From assembly GCF_900169275.1 (NCBI RefSeq), contig NZ_FXZC01000006.1, positions 124,001 through 188,000 of the forward strand: a DNA stretch of 64,000 nucleotides, written 5' to 3'. Shown in pieces: positions 50,341 to 58,254 of the stretch. The stretch is from Brevibacterium casei CIP 102111. Its GTDB lineage: Bacteria > Actinomycetota > Actinomycetes > Actinomycetales > Brevibacteriaceae. Position numbers and translations under genes: made by a program. The notes beneath the pieces were generated by a model. That model was not told where the DNA came from. It saw nothing but the letters and a program-made list of their open reading frames with translations, and did no database searches. Each line of letters opens with the position of its first letter. Position 1 is the first letter of the stretch.

Positions 50341-51461
50341 TACAGCCCCAGCTCTACCGGCGCCACGGATGCTGTTGTGGGTCGCGCCGCCGGCTCAGGT
50401 ACAGATGCCGCGGGCCGCCTGGACGTGGTGCGTTCGTGCGCCGGCTCACTGCGCTGCGGCTTGCTGTGCTGGGGTTCCTCACGGTCCAGACCTGGTGGGT
50501 TGCCGTCGGCGACCTGGGCGGTGTCGAGCTGACCCAGGATGGCCAGGGCCGTCTTGCGGACCCGCTCCCCGGTGGCCTTGACCACCTCCACCGGCTCCTT
50601 GCCATCCACCCGTGCCGCCCAGGTCGAGACGTACGGGATCGTGTAACCGGAGGTGTCCATCCCGTTAGCGGCACCGACCATCAGCGCCACCGATTCGGCT
50701 TCGACTTCCCCGATCCCGCGATGCTGACGGGCCTCCTCCGCATCGGGACCATGCAGCAGGACGTGGCCGAGTTCGTGGGCCAGGGTCTTGACCTGCGCGG
50801 CGGGGTCCATATTCTCCCGCACCGCGACCGTGTTCGCCGTGTAGTCGGTGAGCCCGTTGGCGCCGTGGATCATCCCCTCGTGCGGCACCCGCACCACCGA
50901 GAAGCCCGCCGCCTCGACCTGGGTGGCTAGACCGTCCCAGAGACCGGCCGCCGCCTCGCCTTCCAGCAGCTTCGGCGCGGGCGGTTCGGGGATCGGATCG
51001 CCCGCGGTCTGGCTCGCGTCCCACACGTAGGCGGGGCGGACGCCGACCATCCGCGTGCGCACGACTTCACCGACCCGCGGTTTCTCGCCCTTGCCCAGGC
51101 GCCGCCACGACTCCGCATCCTGGGGTGTGGCGGTGGCGAAGCGTCCGGTGACCGGGGCAAGAATCTGATACCCCGGCTGACCCTTCTGTACCTGCCTACC
51201 CAGGCCCTGCCACTGCCGATAGCCGGCCACATACGACGGGAATGGCTCGGGCGCGAGGCCGGCTTCGTGAGCCGCTTGGTGCTGTTCCCAGATCAGCAGG
51301 GTGTTGGAGAACGATCTGGCCCGAAACCGTGCCGCGAACGCGAGCGCCCGAACCCAGTCCTCCCCGGAGACGAGGTGTTCGACCGCAGAACTTAGTGCTG
51401 CGTGCAAGTCTTCGAGCTTCGCCTCGCGGGCCGCTCGTGCTTCCTCGCGTGTTGTTGCCAT
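50340..51461 (-). CDS. ArdC-like antirestriction protein with zinc metallopeptidase domain
   Basis: The 373-residue protein has an ArdC N-terminal ssDNA-binding domain (FAARFRARSFSNTLLIWEQHQ, SYVAGYRQWQGLGRQVQKGQPGYQILAPV) and an ImmA/IrrE-like zinc peptidase motif VKTLAHELGHVLLHG with a downstream glutamate (EVEAESVALMVG). Related ArdC proteins protect incoming single strands from restriction. It is the first gene of this operon and its leader carries the hairpin motif. Confidence 0.88.
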   Translation of the reverse strand: MATTREEARAAREAKLEDLHAALSSAVEHLVSGEDWVRALAFAARFRARSFSNTLLIWEQHQAAHEAGLAPEPFPSYVAGYRQWQGLGRQVQKGQPGYQILAPVTGRFATATPQDAESWRRLGKGEKPRVGEVVRTRMVGVRPAYVWDASQTAGDPIPEPPAPKLLEGEAAAGLWDGLATQVEAAGFSVVRVPHEGMIHGANGLTDYTANTVAVRENMDPAAQVKTLAHELGHVLLHGPDAEEARQHRGIGEVEAESVALMVGAANGMDTSGYTIPYVSTWAARVDGKEPVEVVKATGERVRKTALAILGQLDTAQVADGNPPGLDREEPQHSKPQRSEPAHERTTSRRPAASVPEPAARPTTASVAPVELGL

Positions 51462-51486
51462 CGACGTCCTCCCGGAACCGGTGTCC

Positions 51487-51523
51487 GTCGAGCAGTTCCG
51501 TGCTCGACGACCATCAGGTACGT
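51487..51523 (-). promoter_or_regulatory. Structured leader of the ardC-like gene
   Basis: A hairpin of GTCGAGCA (51487-51494) and TGCTCGAC (51501-51508) lies between the variant motif ACGTACCTG (51523-51515, minus strand) and GGGAGG before the ATG at 51461. Layout matches the other backbone leaders. Confidence 0.45.
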
Positions 51524-51685
51524 CGGGAGTCCCACCGTCAGGGGTGAGACGATGGCGACAACAGTCAGGAACCGCAGTGAACCCGACGTGTCTGTTTCGG
51601 CTTACCGGCCTCGTCTGCGCGAGGGAAGTCGGAGTCGGCCATGATGCTCAGATCGAGCCCGGCGATGAGTAGATCGGGCGCCTAG

Positions 51686-52630
51686 CTACGCGATCGCCTG
51701 CTGGCGCAGTCGGTATCGACTTGGCGTCACCCCTACACACTCACGAAACAGGCGTGCTGCGTGGTTTCGGCTCGCCCACCCGACCTCTCGGCTCGCCTGC
51801 TCGATGCTCAGCTCAGTTTCCCGGAGCAGCCGCGCAAGGTGTTCGGCGCGCAGCATCGTCAGGTACGCACGAGGCGTCTTGCCATACGCCTCCACGAAAA
51901 CCCTGCTCAGTTGTGACGGCGAGAGATGTACTGCTTGCGCGAGACCTTTCAAAGTCCAGCGTAGAGAGGGTGCTTCGCGGAGCAGTTGAGCGGCTTCTCG
52001 CGCCTCAGCTCGCACGGGTTCGAAGCAGCGATGACGCGGCAGGCCGGGCCGCGCCGCGCGCCTTTGGGTCTGGGTGCGACGAGTCGGCGTGGTACGGATT
52101 AGCGGAGCCACGATGTCCAGCACAGCGAACAGCAGCGCCTGCACGCGGTAGAAATCCTCTGGCGAATGGCCATCCGCACTCAGGGACGTCAACTCGTCTA
52201 TCCAGGGCGAGACCCGTGCGAGCCGAGCTTCCCCAAGCGGCAATATCTGCGCAGGCTCGGTGTATAGCTCAGCGGCGTAGTCCTGCGCCTCAAACCGATC
52301 CGTCAGGAACGCCACGTGCTGCCAGAAAATCTGGTCGATCACGTAGTCCCGATCCAGGGACAGCGTCGTGACGGTCACCGACCCCTCGGGCTCGTTACCG
52401 CACAACGTGTTCGCACCCAAGGTGATGACATCGCCCACCGTCGCCGGCCGTTCTCCGAACTCGCTGAGCAGGATGGTCGACCCATGCCGGACGAAGATGA
52501 ACTTCACGCAGTCGTAGGCTACCGGCGGGGTAGTGCGAAGGAGGGTGCTCTTCCGCGCGACGATCGGCCGGTAATCGCACGGGAGTGCTCGCGAGGCTTG
52601 CTCTTGGTCATCTTGGTAGGTCAGCGACAT
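51686..52630 (-). CDS. AraC-family transcriptional regulator
   Basis: From MSLTYQDDQEQAS the 314-residue protein has an AraC-binding-like N-terminal half and a C-terminal double HTH (WTLKGLAQAVHLSPSQLSRVFVEAYGKTPRAYLTMLRAEHLARLL, IEQASREVGWASRNHAARLFRECVGVTPSRYR). An upstream in-frame ATG at 52756 lies inside the tandem dyad operator, so 52630 with GAGGG upstream is preferred. The operator suggests control by the BlaI-type repressor encoded at 56440. Confidence 0.85.
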   Translation of the reverse strand: MSLTYQDDQEQASRALPCDYRPIVARKSTLLRTTPPVAYDCVKFIFVRHGSTILLSEFGERPATVGDVITLGANTLCGNEPEGSVTVTTLSLDRDYVIDQIFWQHVAFLTDRFEAQDYAAELYTEPAQILPLGEARLARVSPWIDELTSLSADGHSPEDFYRVQALLFAVLDIVAPLIRTTPTRRTQTQRRAARPGLPRHRCFEPVRAEAREAAQLLREAPSLRWTLKGLAQAVHLSPSQLSRVFVEAYGKTPRAYLTMLRAEHLARLLRETELSIEQASREVGWASRNHAARLFRECVGVTPSRYRLRQQAIA

Positions 52631-52727
52631 GTTGGGCGCCCTCGTCACTCGTTGGTCCGTAGGTCGCAACTCGACGAGCGCGGCCGACAGGGCCGGGCGA
52701 GGACGCACGTGGAACTGGCATACATCT

Positions 52728-52760
52728 ACTATCGCCGATAGTCGACTATGCTGCATAGTC
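52728..52760. promoter_or_regulatory. Tandem dyad operator (BlaI/MecI-type), AraC promoter
   Basis: Two perfect dyads: ACTATCG-C-CGATAGT (52728-52742) and GACTATGC-T-GCATAGTC (52744-52760), centres 17 bp apart. The ACTAT/ATAGT half-sites and the spacing are the same as at 57425-57456. They lie 98 bp before the AraC start. Confidence 0.7.
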
Positions 52761-52857
52761 GTTCTGTCGATGTGGCGGGCCCGGCTGTCGCGGGAGGGCT
52801 TCGGCGGGTTGAGTGGCCGTGCCCAACTTCCGGCACGAGCAGCGCGAGGAAGTTTCG

Positions 52858-52873
52858 ATACCCCTAGGGGTAT
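52858..52873. promoter_or_regulatory. CsoR/CstR-type operator, cstR promoter
   Basis: ATACCCCTAGGGGTAT is a perfect 16-bp palindrome of the G-tract type bound by CsoR-family proteins, 79 bp before the cstR ATG. TATAGT at 52871-52876 overlaps its edge and could be the -10. Confidence 0.8.
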
Positions 52874-52952
52874 AGTAGGTGACGAACGTCGAACCCCTAC
52901 CGATGACTCAGGCTCGCCTAGCAGAGGTCATCGGCAGAGAACAGGAGCCCTC

Positions 52953-53228
52953 ATGGCCACCAGCGATATCGAAGCCCAACGTCGCATCCTCAACCGGCTG
53001 CGTCGCGCTCGCGGTCAACTCGACGCCGTGATCGCTGCCGCTGAGACAGGCGGGTCATGCCGAGAAGTTGTGACCCAGCTCGCCGCCGTTTCCTCAGCGC
53101 TGGATCGTGCCGGGTTCGCCATCATCTCGACTGCGATGAAGGACTGCATCGCCGATCCCGACGGATCAAATCGCGACGAGAACATCACGACCGAAGAGCT
53201 GGAGAAGCTCTTTCTCACTTTGGCCTGA
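52953..53228 (+). CDS. cstR: CstR-type persulfide-sensing repressor (CsoR family)
   Basis: The 91-residue protein has the CsoR fold (EAQRRILNRLRRARGQLDAVIAAAE, TQLAAVSSALDRAGFAIIST) with Cys36 and Cys65 but no histidine between them (AMKDC, where copper CsoR has HxxxC). That two-cysteine pattern marks CstR, which forms a di- or trisulfide on reaction with persulfides. CAGGAG precedes the ATG. Operators of the same type lie before itself and before the CstB-like gene at 62185, so it probably controls persulfide detoxification. Confidence 0.85.
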   Translation: MATSDIEAQRRILNRLRRARGQLDAVIAAAETGGSCREVVTQLAAVSSALDRAGFAIISTAMKDCIADPDGSNRDENITTEELEKLFLTLA

Positions 53229-53290
53229 GCGTCATAGGCCTGGATATGCGATCAGACAGTGTGTCGAGCAAAGACCAGGGAGGTCGAAAG

Positions 53291-53647
53291 ATGAGGCACT
53301 CTATGCACCGAGAACAGCCCATGTGTTCTGCCCAGCAGTTCTGGGAGGAGCGGTACCGTCAGGGTGATCGCATATGGTCCGGCGAGCCGAACTCTGCTCT
53401 GGTGGCCGAGACGACTGGGCTGTCTGCAGGACGTGCGCTGGACCTGGGATGTGGTGAAGGTGCCGATGCGATCTGGCTCGCTGCTCACGGGTGGAATGTC
53501 ACCGGCGTGGATGTATCCGCCACAGCGGTAGAGCGCGCCCGGGCTGAGGCTCAAAGCAGGAGCCTCGACGAGGTCACGCGGTTCCTACGGGTGAACTTGG
53601 CGGACTGGGAACCAGATGGGGGCTCCTACGACTTGGTGGTCGCTAGT
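53291..53647 (+). pseudogene. Class I methyltransferase, 5' part, interrupted by IS481-family element
   Basis: The frame starts MRHSMHREQPMCSAQQFWEERYRQGDRIWSGEPN, with motif I RALDLGCGEGADAIWLAAHG, VTGVDVSATAVERARAEA and SYDLVVAS, and is cut by the insertion at 53647/53648. Removing the IS and one 6-bp duplication joins it in frame with 54781-55080 to give 218 residues, a thiopurine/TehB-like methyltransferase. It follows cstR by 62 bp. Confidence 0.87.
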
Positions 53648-54647
53648 TGTAGGAGGGCCGGAGGTTGGTGACGCTGGTCTTGAGTCGGGTCGCGGGTGGT
53701 TGGCCGCCCGCGGCGCTGTGGGGTCGATGGTAGTTGTAGTGGATGTTCCAGGTCTGGAGCGCTGCTGATCGTTCGTCCTCGCTGGCGTATTCGTGGGCGT
53801 AGAGGACTTCCTCGGCCATGATCCGTTGGTAGCGCTCGGCCTTGCCGTTGTGACGGGGCGTGTAGGGCCGGGTGAACTTGTGCCGGGTGCGGTTGCCGAT
53901 GATGCGGGCGAAGTCGTTTGAGCGGTAGCAGGCACCGTTGTCGGTGATCACGCGGTGGATGTGGGTGATGCCGTGGGCGGCGAACCAGACCTTCGCCCGG
54001 GCTAGGAACGCGGCGGCGGTGTTGCCCTTCTCATCGGCCAACGGCTCGGTGTAGGCGAGCCGGGAGAACCCGTCGATGATCGAGTGCAGGTAGACATAAC
54101 CGGTCTTCGCCCCGGCATCCTTCGCGCGGCTGACGGCTCGGTGCTGGTCGCTGTCGCGGCCATGGACGCGCCACCCGCCACCATCGGGGATCCGGCCGAC
54201 CTTCTTCACATCCAGGTGGGCCATGTGTCCGGGCCAGCGGGCGGTGATCTTGCCCGGTGCCCGGTTGGACTCACCGCTGGGGTCGATGAACCGGCGCCGG
54301 CCCAGTCCGAGGCGGGTCAGGTGCCTGCTCACTGTGCGGCGGTTGATCACCACGCCCTGGGCGGCCAGCTCGTGGGTGATTCGCGATGCTGACCACTTGC
54401 GCTCTCGCCGCCAGGCCTCGATCGTGGCGATCACCTGCGCCGGTGTCGCCCTCGGGCTCGCGTGGGGCGTGGAGGACCGATCGAGCAGACCGAGCTCACC
54501 GAAGCGGCGGTAGCGGTTGACCCACTTGGAGGCGCACGCTCGGGAGATCCCCATCTGAGCGGCCACATGCGCGATCGGGCGGTCCTGGCAGCGCTGCACC
54601 AGACGCCTGCGACCTTCAGGAGACAACGGGGCATTACGGTGAGACAC
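53643..54647 (-). CDS. IS481-family transposase
   Basis: The GTG at 54647 has AAAGGA upstream and gives 334 residues: HTH (LSPEGRRRLVQRCQDRPIAHVAAQMGISRACASKWVNRYRRFGELGLLDRSS) and DDE core (HLDVKKVGRIPDGGG; YLHSIIDGFSRLAYTE; RVITDNGACYRS; TPRHNGKAERYQRIMAEE). The TAG stop at 53645-53643 is made by the target sequence outside the element's terminal base. Confidence 0.93.
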   Translation of the reverse strand: MSHRNAPLSPEGRRRLVQRCQDRPIAHVAAQMGISRACASKWVNRYRRFGELGLLDRSSTPHASPRATPAQVIATIEAWRRERKWSASRITHELAAQGVVINRRTVSRHLTRLGLGRRRFIDPSGESNRAPGKITARWPGHMAHLDVKKVGRIPDGGGWRVHGRDSDQHRAVSRAKDAGAKTGYVYLHSIIDGFSRLAYTEPLADEKGNTAAAFLARAKVWFAAHGITHIHRVITDNGACYRSNDFARIIGNRTRHKFTRPYTPRHNGKAERYQRIMAEEVLYAHEYASEDERSAALQTWNIHYNYHRPHSAAGGQPPATRLKTSVTNLRPSYN

Positions 54648-54774
54648 GAGGGCAGGTCCTTTCGCTGGCTCGACACGGATGAGTCGCTTGGTGCTACACA
54701 TCCTCGCCGCGAAGGGCCTGCCCTCCCGCTACCCCACCCCTACCGGAGTGTCATCAACGTCCGACCCCGCAACA
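53648..54774 (-). mobile_element. IS481-family insertion sequence with 6-bp target duplication
   Basis: The 1,127-bp element begins TGTAGGAGGGCCGGAGG and ends with the complement of TGTTGCGGGGTCGGACG, imperfect inverted repeats with TGT...ACA tips. GCTAGT flanks it on both sides (53642-53647 and 54775-54780). The intact duplication and the clean frame of the split gene point to a recent insertion. Confidence 0.95.
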
Positions 54775-54780
54775 GCTAGT

Positions 54781-55080
54781 TTCCTGCACTCACCGGTCGA
54801 ACTACCCCGCTCGTTGATTCTTCGACGAATCGCTGCCTATGTACGCACGGGCGGTCACCTGCTGGTTGTCTCGCACGCGGCTCCGCCGCCGTGGTTCGAT
54901 GTCGACCAGCATCCTGGCCATCGCTTCATCGGACCAGACCAGGACTTTGCCGAGATGAGTCTGCCGGAGGGCGAGTGGCGGGTGACCGTGGCGGAGACTC
55001 GGTCTCGCATCGCCACCGGGCCGGCAGGTGAGGAGGCGGAACTCCTCGACGGGGTGCTCCTGTTGCAGAGGCAGCGCTGA
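54781..55080 (+). pseudogene. Class I methyltransferase, 3' part
   Basis: This is the second half of the gene broken by the IS481-family element: FLHSPVELPRSLILRRIAAY, TGGHLLVVSHAAPPPWFDVD, PDQDFAEMSLPEGEWRVTVAE and ELLDGVLLLQRQR to the stop. The frame is the same as in the first half after one GCTAGT is removed. Confidence 0.85.
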
Positions 55081-55099
55081 GTCTGACAAGAAGCGCGAC

Positions 55100-55435
55100 T
55101 CAGATACGTACGTAGGCTGCCCCTGCGGACTGCGCCTGGACGATCGTGACGACCGCCGAGGGTGTGGTCTGCACCGAGGGCCGCAGTTCCTGTTCGGCGA
55201 TGCCCCTGCGTCCCATTCCGATCCTGCACGCCTCGACCTGCACCCCCTCGGGGATCTCCAGGCCGTCGTGTCCTGTCAGGCCAGAGAGCGCCGGACCGGT
55301 GACGATGATCCGCGCCTCAAGCTCGGGATCGGTTGCTCGGAGGGTGTTGGCGGCCTCGATTGCGCGCTGGACATCACCAGCTTCGTCAGATGCGTGCAGG
55401 ATGACCTCTTTGCTGGTTTGGTGGGCCATGGCCAC
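55100..55435 (-). CDS. DsrE-family protein
   Basis: The 111-residue protein has the DsrE-like fold: KEVILHASDEAGDVQRAIEAANTL, ARIIVTGPALSGLTG, VQVEACRIGMGRRGIAE and TPSAVVTIVQAQSAGAAYVRI. The single cysteine (VEACRIGM) is in the place used for persulfide transfer in DsrE proteins. It starts 30 bp after the M56 peptidase stop, probably last in that operon. Start GTG 55435 or ATG 55429; GGACGGAG fits the GTG better. Confidence 0.78.
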   Translation of the reverse strand: MAMAHQTSKEVILHASDEAGDVQRAIEAANTLRATDPELEARIIVTGPALSGLTGHDGLEIPEGVQVEACRIGMGRRGIAEQELRPSVQTTPSAVVTIVQAQSAGAAYVRI

Positions 55436-55465
55436 TGTCTCCGTCCTTTCAGCTCGGTGCAGACC

Positions 55466-56443
55466 TCAGCAGCCAGTGAGGGCCGCGGACGCGTAGGGCA
55501 GGTGCACAGCGGCGCTCGCGACTCCCAGCACTACCAGGTAGGCGGTGATCATGACCGTGGGCGCTGCTCCGGCGAGGCCACCTGTGGGTCGTACGAGCTG
55601 GCGGATTCGTTCTGGGCCGGCAGCGTGCAGTGCTTGGGCGCACGCGTGTTCTGCTACTGCGGGGGCGGCACGTTCTCCAAGCTTGATCAGGGCGCTGACC
55701 AGCGCGGGAGTGCCGGCGTGGCGGCGGGCCTCGTTGTCTGCGGCGATTTCCAGGTAGTGCGGGAGCGCATCTGCTGCGGCTCTCACGACCGGCACCCATC
55801 GCAGGAACGCCGCGAGGCTCGAAATGATCGCGGAGATGAGGTGATGCCGTTGACGCAGGTGTGCGTGCTCGTGGGCCAGCACCGCCAGGAGTTCATCGTG
55901 ATCCAGAGCGTCCAGGGCACCGGTCGAGACGATGATGCCGCCGTGACGATGAGGGAATGTGAGCGCGAATGTTTCCCGGGCATCGACGACCGACACGGCG
56001 AATCCGTGGAGTTGACGTCGATGTGCGTCACGTAGGACGAGCCGTGCCGCGTTGCGCGCCCGTCGCGCCCTTCGCATGAGTTGCGCGGAAACGCCGACCA
56101 GGAGGGCAAGGATCAGGAGAGCTGGGATGGCAAGCAGCAGTATCGCGGGGATGGCCGTCTCAACCTCGCCCACATCGAAGGGATTGGCAGCAGCCAGGCA
56201 TCGCTGACATACCGCCGCGGCCCTTTCTGGCAACAGTGCCGGGCCGGACCCGAACCAGGCCAGCACTGGTCCGATCGACAGCAGGGTCCCCAGCCACACC
56301 AGGATGCCGCCGCCGATGACTGCGATCGCCAGGCGTGGTACCCGCATGAGGGCGGGCGCAGCGTGACGCAGCAGCCACGGACCGAATACTGCGAAGGCGA
56401 TCAGGCCCAGTCCAAGACCAAGGGTCAGCAGGGCCGGACTCAT
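55466..56443 (-). CDS. M56-family membrane zinc peptidase (BlaR1/MecR1-like)
   Basis: The 325-residue protein has four or five membrane segments and the zinc site ELLAVLAHEHAHLRQRHH (HExxH) near residue 190, with EIAADNEARRHAG (third ligand) further on. It lacks the outer penicillin-binding domain of BlaR1. It overlaps the BlaI gene by 4 bp: the usual repressor-antirepressor pair, in which the peptidase inactivates the repressor on a signal. Confidence 0.9.
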   Translation of the reverse strand: MSPALLTLGLGLGLIAFAVFGPWLLRHAAPALMRVPRLAIAVIGGGILVWLGTLLSIGPVLAWFGSGPALLPERAAAVCQRCLAAANPFDVGEVETAIPAILLLAIPALLILALLVGVSAQLMRRARRARNAARLVLRDAHRRQLHGFAVSVVDARETFALTFPHRHGGIIVSTGALDALDHDELLAVLAHEHAHLRQRHHLISAIISSLAAFLRWVPVVRAAADALPHYLEIAADNEARRHAGTPALVSALIKLGERAAPAVAEHACAQALHAAGPERIRQLVRPTGGLAGAAPTVMITAYLVVLGVASAAVHLPYASAALTGC

Positions 56444-56829
56444 GGTCCACCCTGCTCTCCGCGTTGTGTCAGGTAGTCGCGCAGCAGAGCGAGGTCACTC
56501 TCGGGCATCGAGTCCACGAACTGCAGGATGGACGCGGCCCGGTCGCGGCTGGAGGCCAGCACCTGCTCCATCAGTGTCGCGGCGTGCTCATGCCGACTCA
56601 TCCGGGCCGAATACGACGTTGACCGGTTCTCGCGAGTGATGGTGACCAGATGCTTGCGGTCGAGGTTGGTCAGCACGGTCGCGATCGTGGTGTAGGCCGG
56701 GTCAGATGCTAGATGGTCGATGACCTCGCGGATCGTGACGGGCCCGTGATCCCAGAGCACATCCATGACCTGAGCCTCCAAAGCGCCCAGCCGCAGCAGG
56801 TCTGGTGGTTGCCCCTGGGAGTTCGTCAC
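56440..56829 (-). CDS. BlaI/MecI/CopY-family repressor
   Basis: The 129-residue protein has the BlaI winged helix: LRLGALEAQVMDVLWDHGPVTIREVIDHLASDPAYTTIATVLTNLDRKHLVTITRENRSTSYSA, then a dimer domain. Its likely operators are the tandem ACTAT/ATAGT dyads at 57425-57456 and 52728-52760. It overlaps the genes on both sides and is made with the M56 peptidase. Confidence 0.92.
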   Translation of the reverse strand: MTNSQGQPPDLLRLGALEAQVMDVLWDHGPVTIREVIDHLASDPAYTTIATVLTNLDRKHLVTITRENRSTSYSARMSRHEHAATLMEQVLASSRDRAASILQFVDSMPESDLALLRDYLTQRGEQGGP

Positions 56830-57410
56830 CTCTGACCTACCATCGTGTCAGGCTTGACCGGGCACGCGACCTGGCCCCGCAGTCGCCACACCAACGCCAC
56901 CGCGGTCAGGATCATGGCTCCCAGGGCGAGGAAGGGCTGGACCGGGGTGAACCAGGTGATCGCCCCCGAGTAGCCCAACGCCAGCAGTGCGAGCTTGTTG
57001 CAGACCGGGCATCCGACCGCGAACCACGCCAGAATTCCCCCGGCCATGCCCATCCGGCTCGTCCGTCGCGCAAGCACCTCATCCTCCGGCCCGGACCCCT
57101 CCACGCCATCAGAACGGTCCGCGGCCTCCGGGCCGCCAGCTCGGACGTAGGTGGCCACCAACATGCCGGACAGAGCAGAGGTGAGCAGCCACACCGGGTA
57201 GTTCCACCACACCGGTGGGATGTCGCGCCCGAACACCGGGTTGGGAATCAGCACCGTGGCGATCCCAATCACGACTCCGACCACCACCGCGGCGAGCACC
57301 GCCGCCATCACCTGCCTTGCCGTCCAGGTGCGTAGTGCCTGTGCGGCCAACGCGAGGCTCTGGACCGTCTTGGACTGTGAGGTTCGTGCAGGAGAGGCCA
57401 TGAAGGCCAT
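56826..57410 (-). CDS. Integral membrane protein with CPVC motif
   Basis: The 194-residue protein has four membrane helices (VMAAVLAAVVVGVVIGIATVLI, YPVWLLTSALSGMLVATYV, GMAGGILAWFAVGCPVCNKLALLALG and WFTPVQPFLALGAMILTAV). The CPVC in a helix resembles the thiol pairs of redox membrane proteins. It starts the BlaI-M56-DsrE operon, divergent from the DsbA-type gene. The start at 57410 (or 57401) lies close to the dyad operator, with no clear ribosome site. Function unknown; a thiol role is inferred. Confidence 0.75.
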   Translation of the reverse strand: MAFMASPARTSQSKTVQSLALAAQALRTWTARQVMAAVLAAVVVGVVIGIATVLIPNPVFGRDIPPVWWNYPVWLLTSALSGMLVATYVRAGGPEAADRSDGVEGSGPEDEVLARRTSRMGMAGGILAWFAVGCPVCNKLALLALGYSGAITWFTPVQPFLALGAMILTAVALVWRLRGQVACPVKPDTMVGQR

Positions 57411-57424
57411 TCTGCCACGGGTCT

Positions 57425-57456
57425 ACTATGATTCATAGTCGACTATCTGAGATAGT
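57425..57456. promoter_or_regulatory. Tandem dyad operator (BlaI/MecI-type), divergent promoter
   Basis: Two perfect dyads ACTATGA-T-TCATAGT (57425-57439) and ACTATCT-G-AGATAGT (57442-57456), centres 17 bp apart, lie in the 100-bp gap between the BlaI operon and the DsbA operon. Both transcripts could be repressed from here. Confidence 0.75.
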
Positions 57457-57510
57457 AGAGCAAGAACGTTCGCAACGAGTGCGGCCTGTCCGCGACCCGA
57501 GGAGTGCCAA

Positions 57511-58248
57511 ATGCCTGCTGAATCCCCCCGTTCGTCGAGGCCAGCGTGGCTGCTACCGGTGGCTGTCGTCGCCGTGGCAGCGATCCTGGTCGCACTGATC
57601 CTCGCGATGAACCGGGACGGCGACACCGGCGCCACCGGTGAGCTGGACCCCTCGGGTGAAGGGGCGCCGACGGAGGTGGATGGGCCGGCTCAGCCAGACT
57701 TCTCCGAGGCCGAGCGGCGTGATGAAAGCGACCTGCTCGCTATCGGGCCGGTCGACGCTCCGGTGGTGGTGGTGGTCTTCTCCGACTACCAGTGCCCGTT
57801 CTGCGCAAAGTGGAGCGAGGAGACGATGCCGCTGATGACGGAGCACGTCGAGGCCGGCGACCTGCGGATCGAGTGGCGTGACGTCAATGTCTTCGGACCC
57901 GCCTCAGAACGCGCTGCGCGCGCCTCTTACGCGGCCGCTGAGCAGGGCGCGTTCTGGGAGTACCACGACGAACTGTTCGCCGGCGGCGACACCCGCTCCG
58001 AGGGCGATCTGAGCGAGGATGCGCTGATCGCCCTCGCCGACGAACTGGGCCTGGACACCGATCAGTTCACCGCCGACCTCGCCTCGGAGCAGACCGCGCA
58101 GCAGATCGCCGACAACCAACAACTCGGCCTCGATATCGGTGCCTACTCCACCCCAGCATTCATCCTCGGCGGCCAGCCGATCGTCGGTGCCCAGCCCTCC
58201 CAAGTATTTGTGGACGCCTTCGACGACGCACTGAGCGCAGCAGAGTAA
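57511..58248 (+). CDS. Membrane-anchored DsbA-family thiol-disulfide oxidoreductase
   Basis: GAGGAG precedes the ATG. The 245-residue protein has one N-terminal membrane helix (WLLPVAVVAVAAILVALILAM), an acidic linker and a DsbA-like thioredoxin domain with CPFC (Cys95-Cys98) in VVFSDYQCPFCAKWSEETMP and the cis-proline AYSTPAFILGG. It acts outside the membrane on protein thiols, probably recycled by the CcdA-like protein 6 bp downstream. Confidence 0.92.
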   Translation: MPAESPRSSRPAWLLPVAVVAVAAILVALILAMNRDGDTGATGELDPSGEGAPTEVDGPAQPDFSEAERRDESDLLAIGPVDAPVVVVVFSDYQCPFCAKWSEETMPLMTEHVEAGDLRIEWRDVNVFGPASERAARASYAAAEQGAFWEYHDELFAGGDTRSEGDLSEDALIALADELGLDTDQFTADLASEQTAQQIADNQQLGLDIGAYSTPAFILGGQPIVGAQPSQVFVDAFDDALSAAE

Positions 58249-58254
58249 GCCGGC

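Noticed and set aside
50340..51461. The HELGH protein as an ImmA-type prophage or toxin-antitoxin peptidase
   Set aside because: Its N-terminal half has ArdC ssDNA-binding motifs and it heads the primase operon, so antirestriction fits better.
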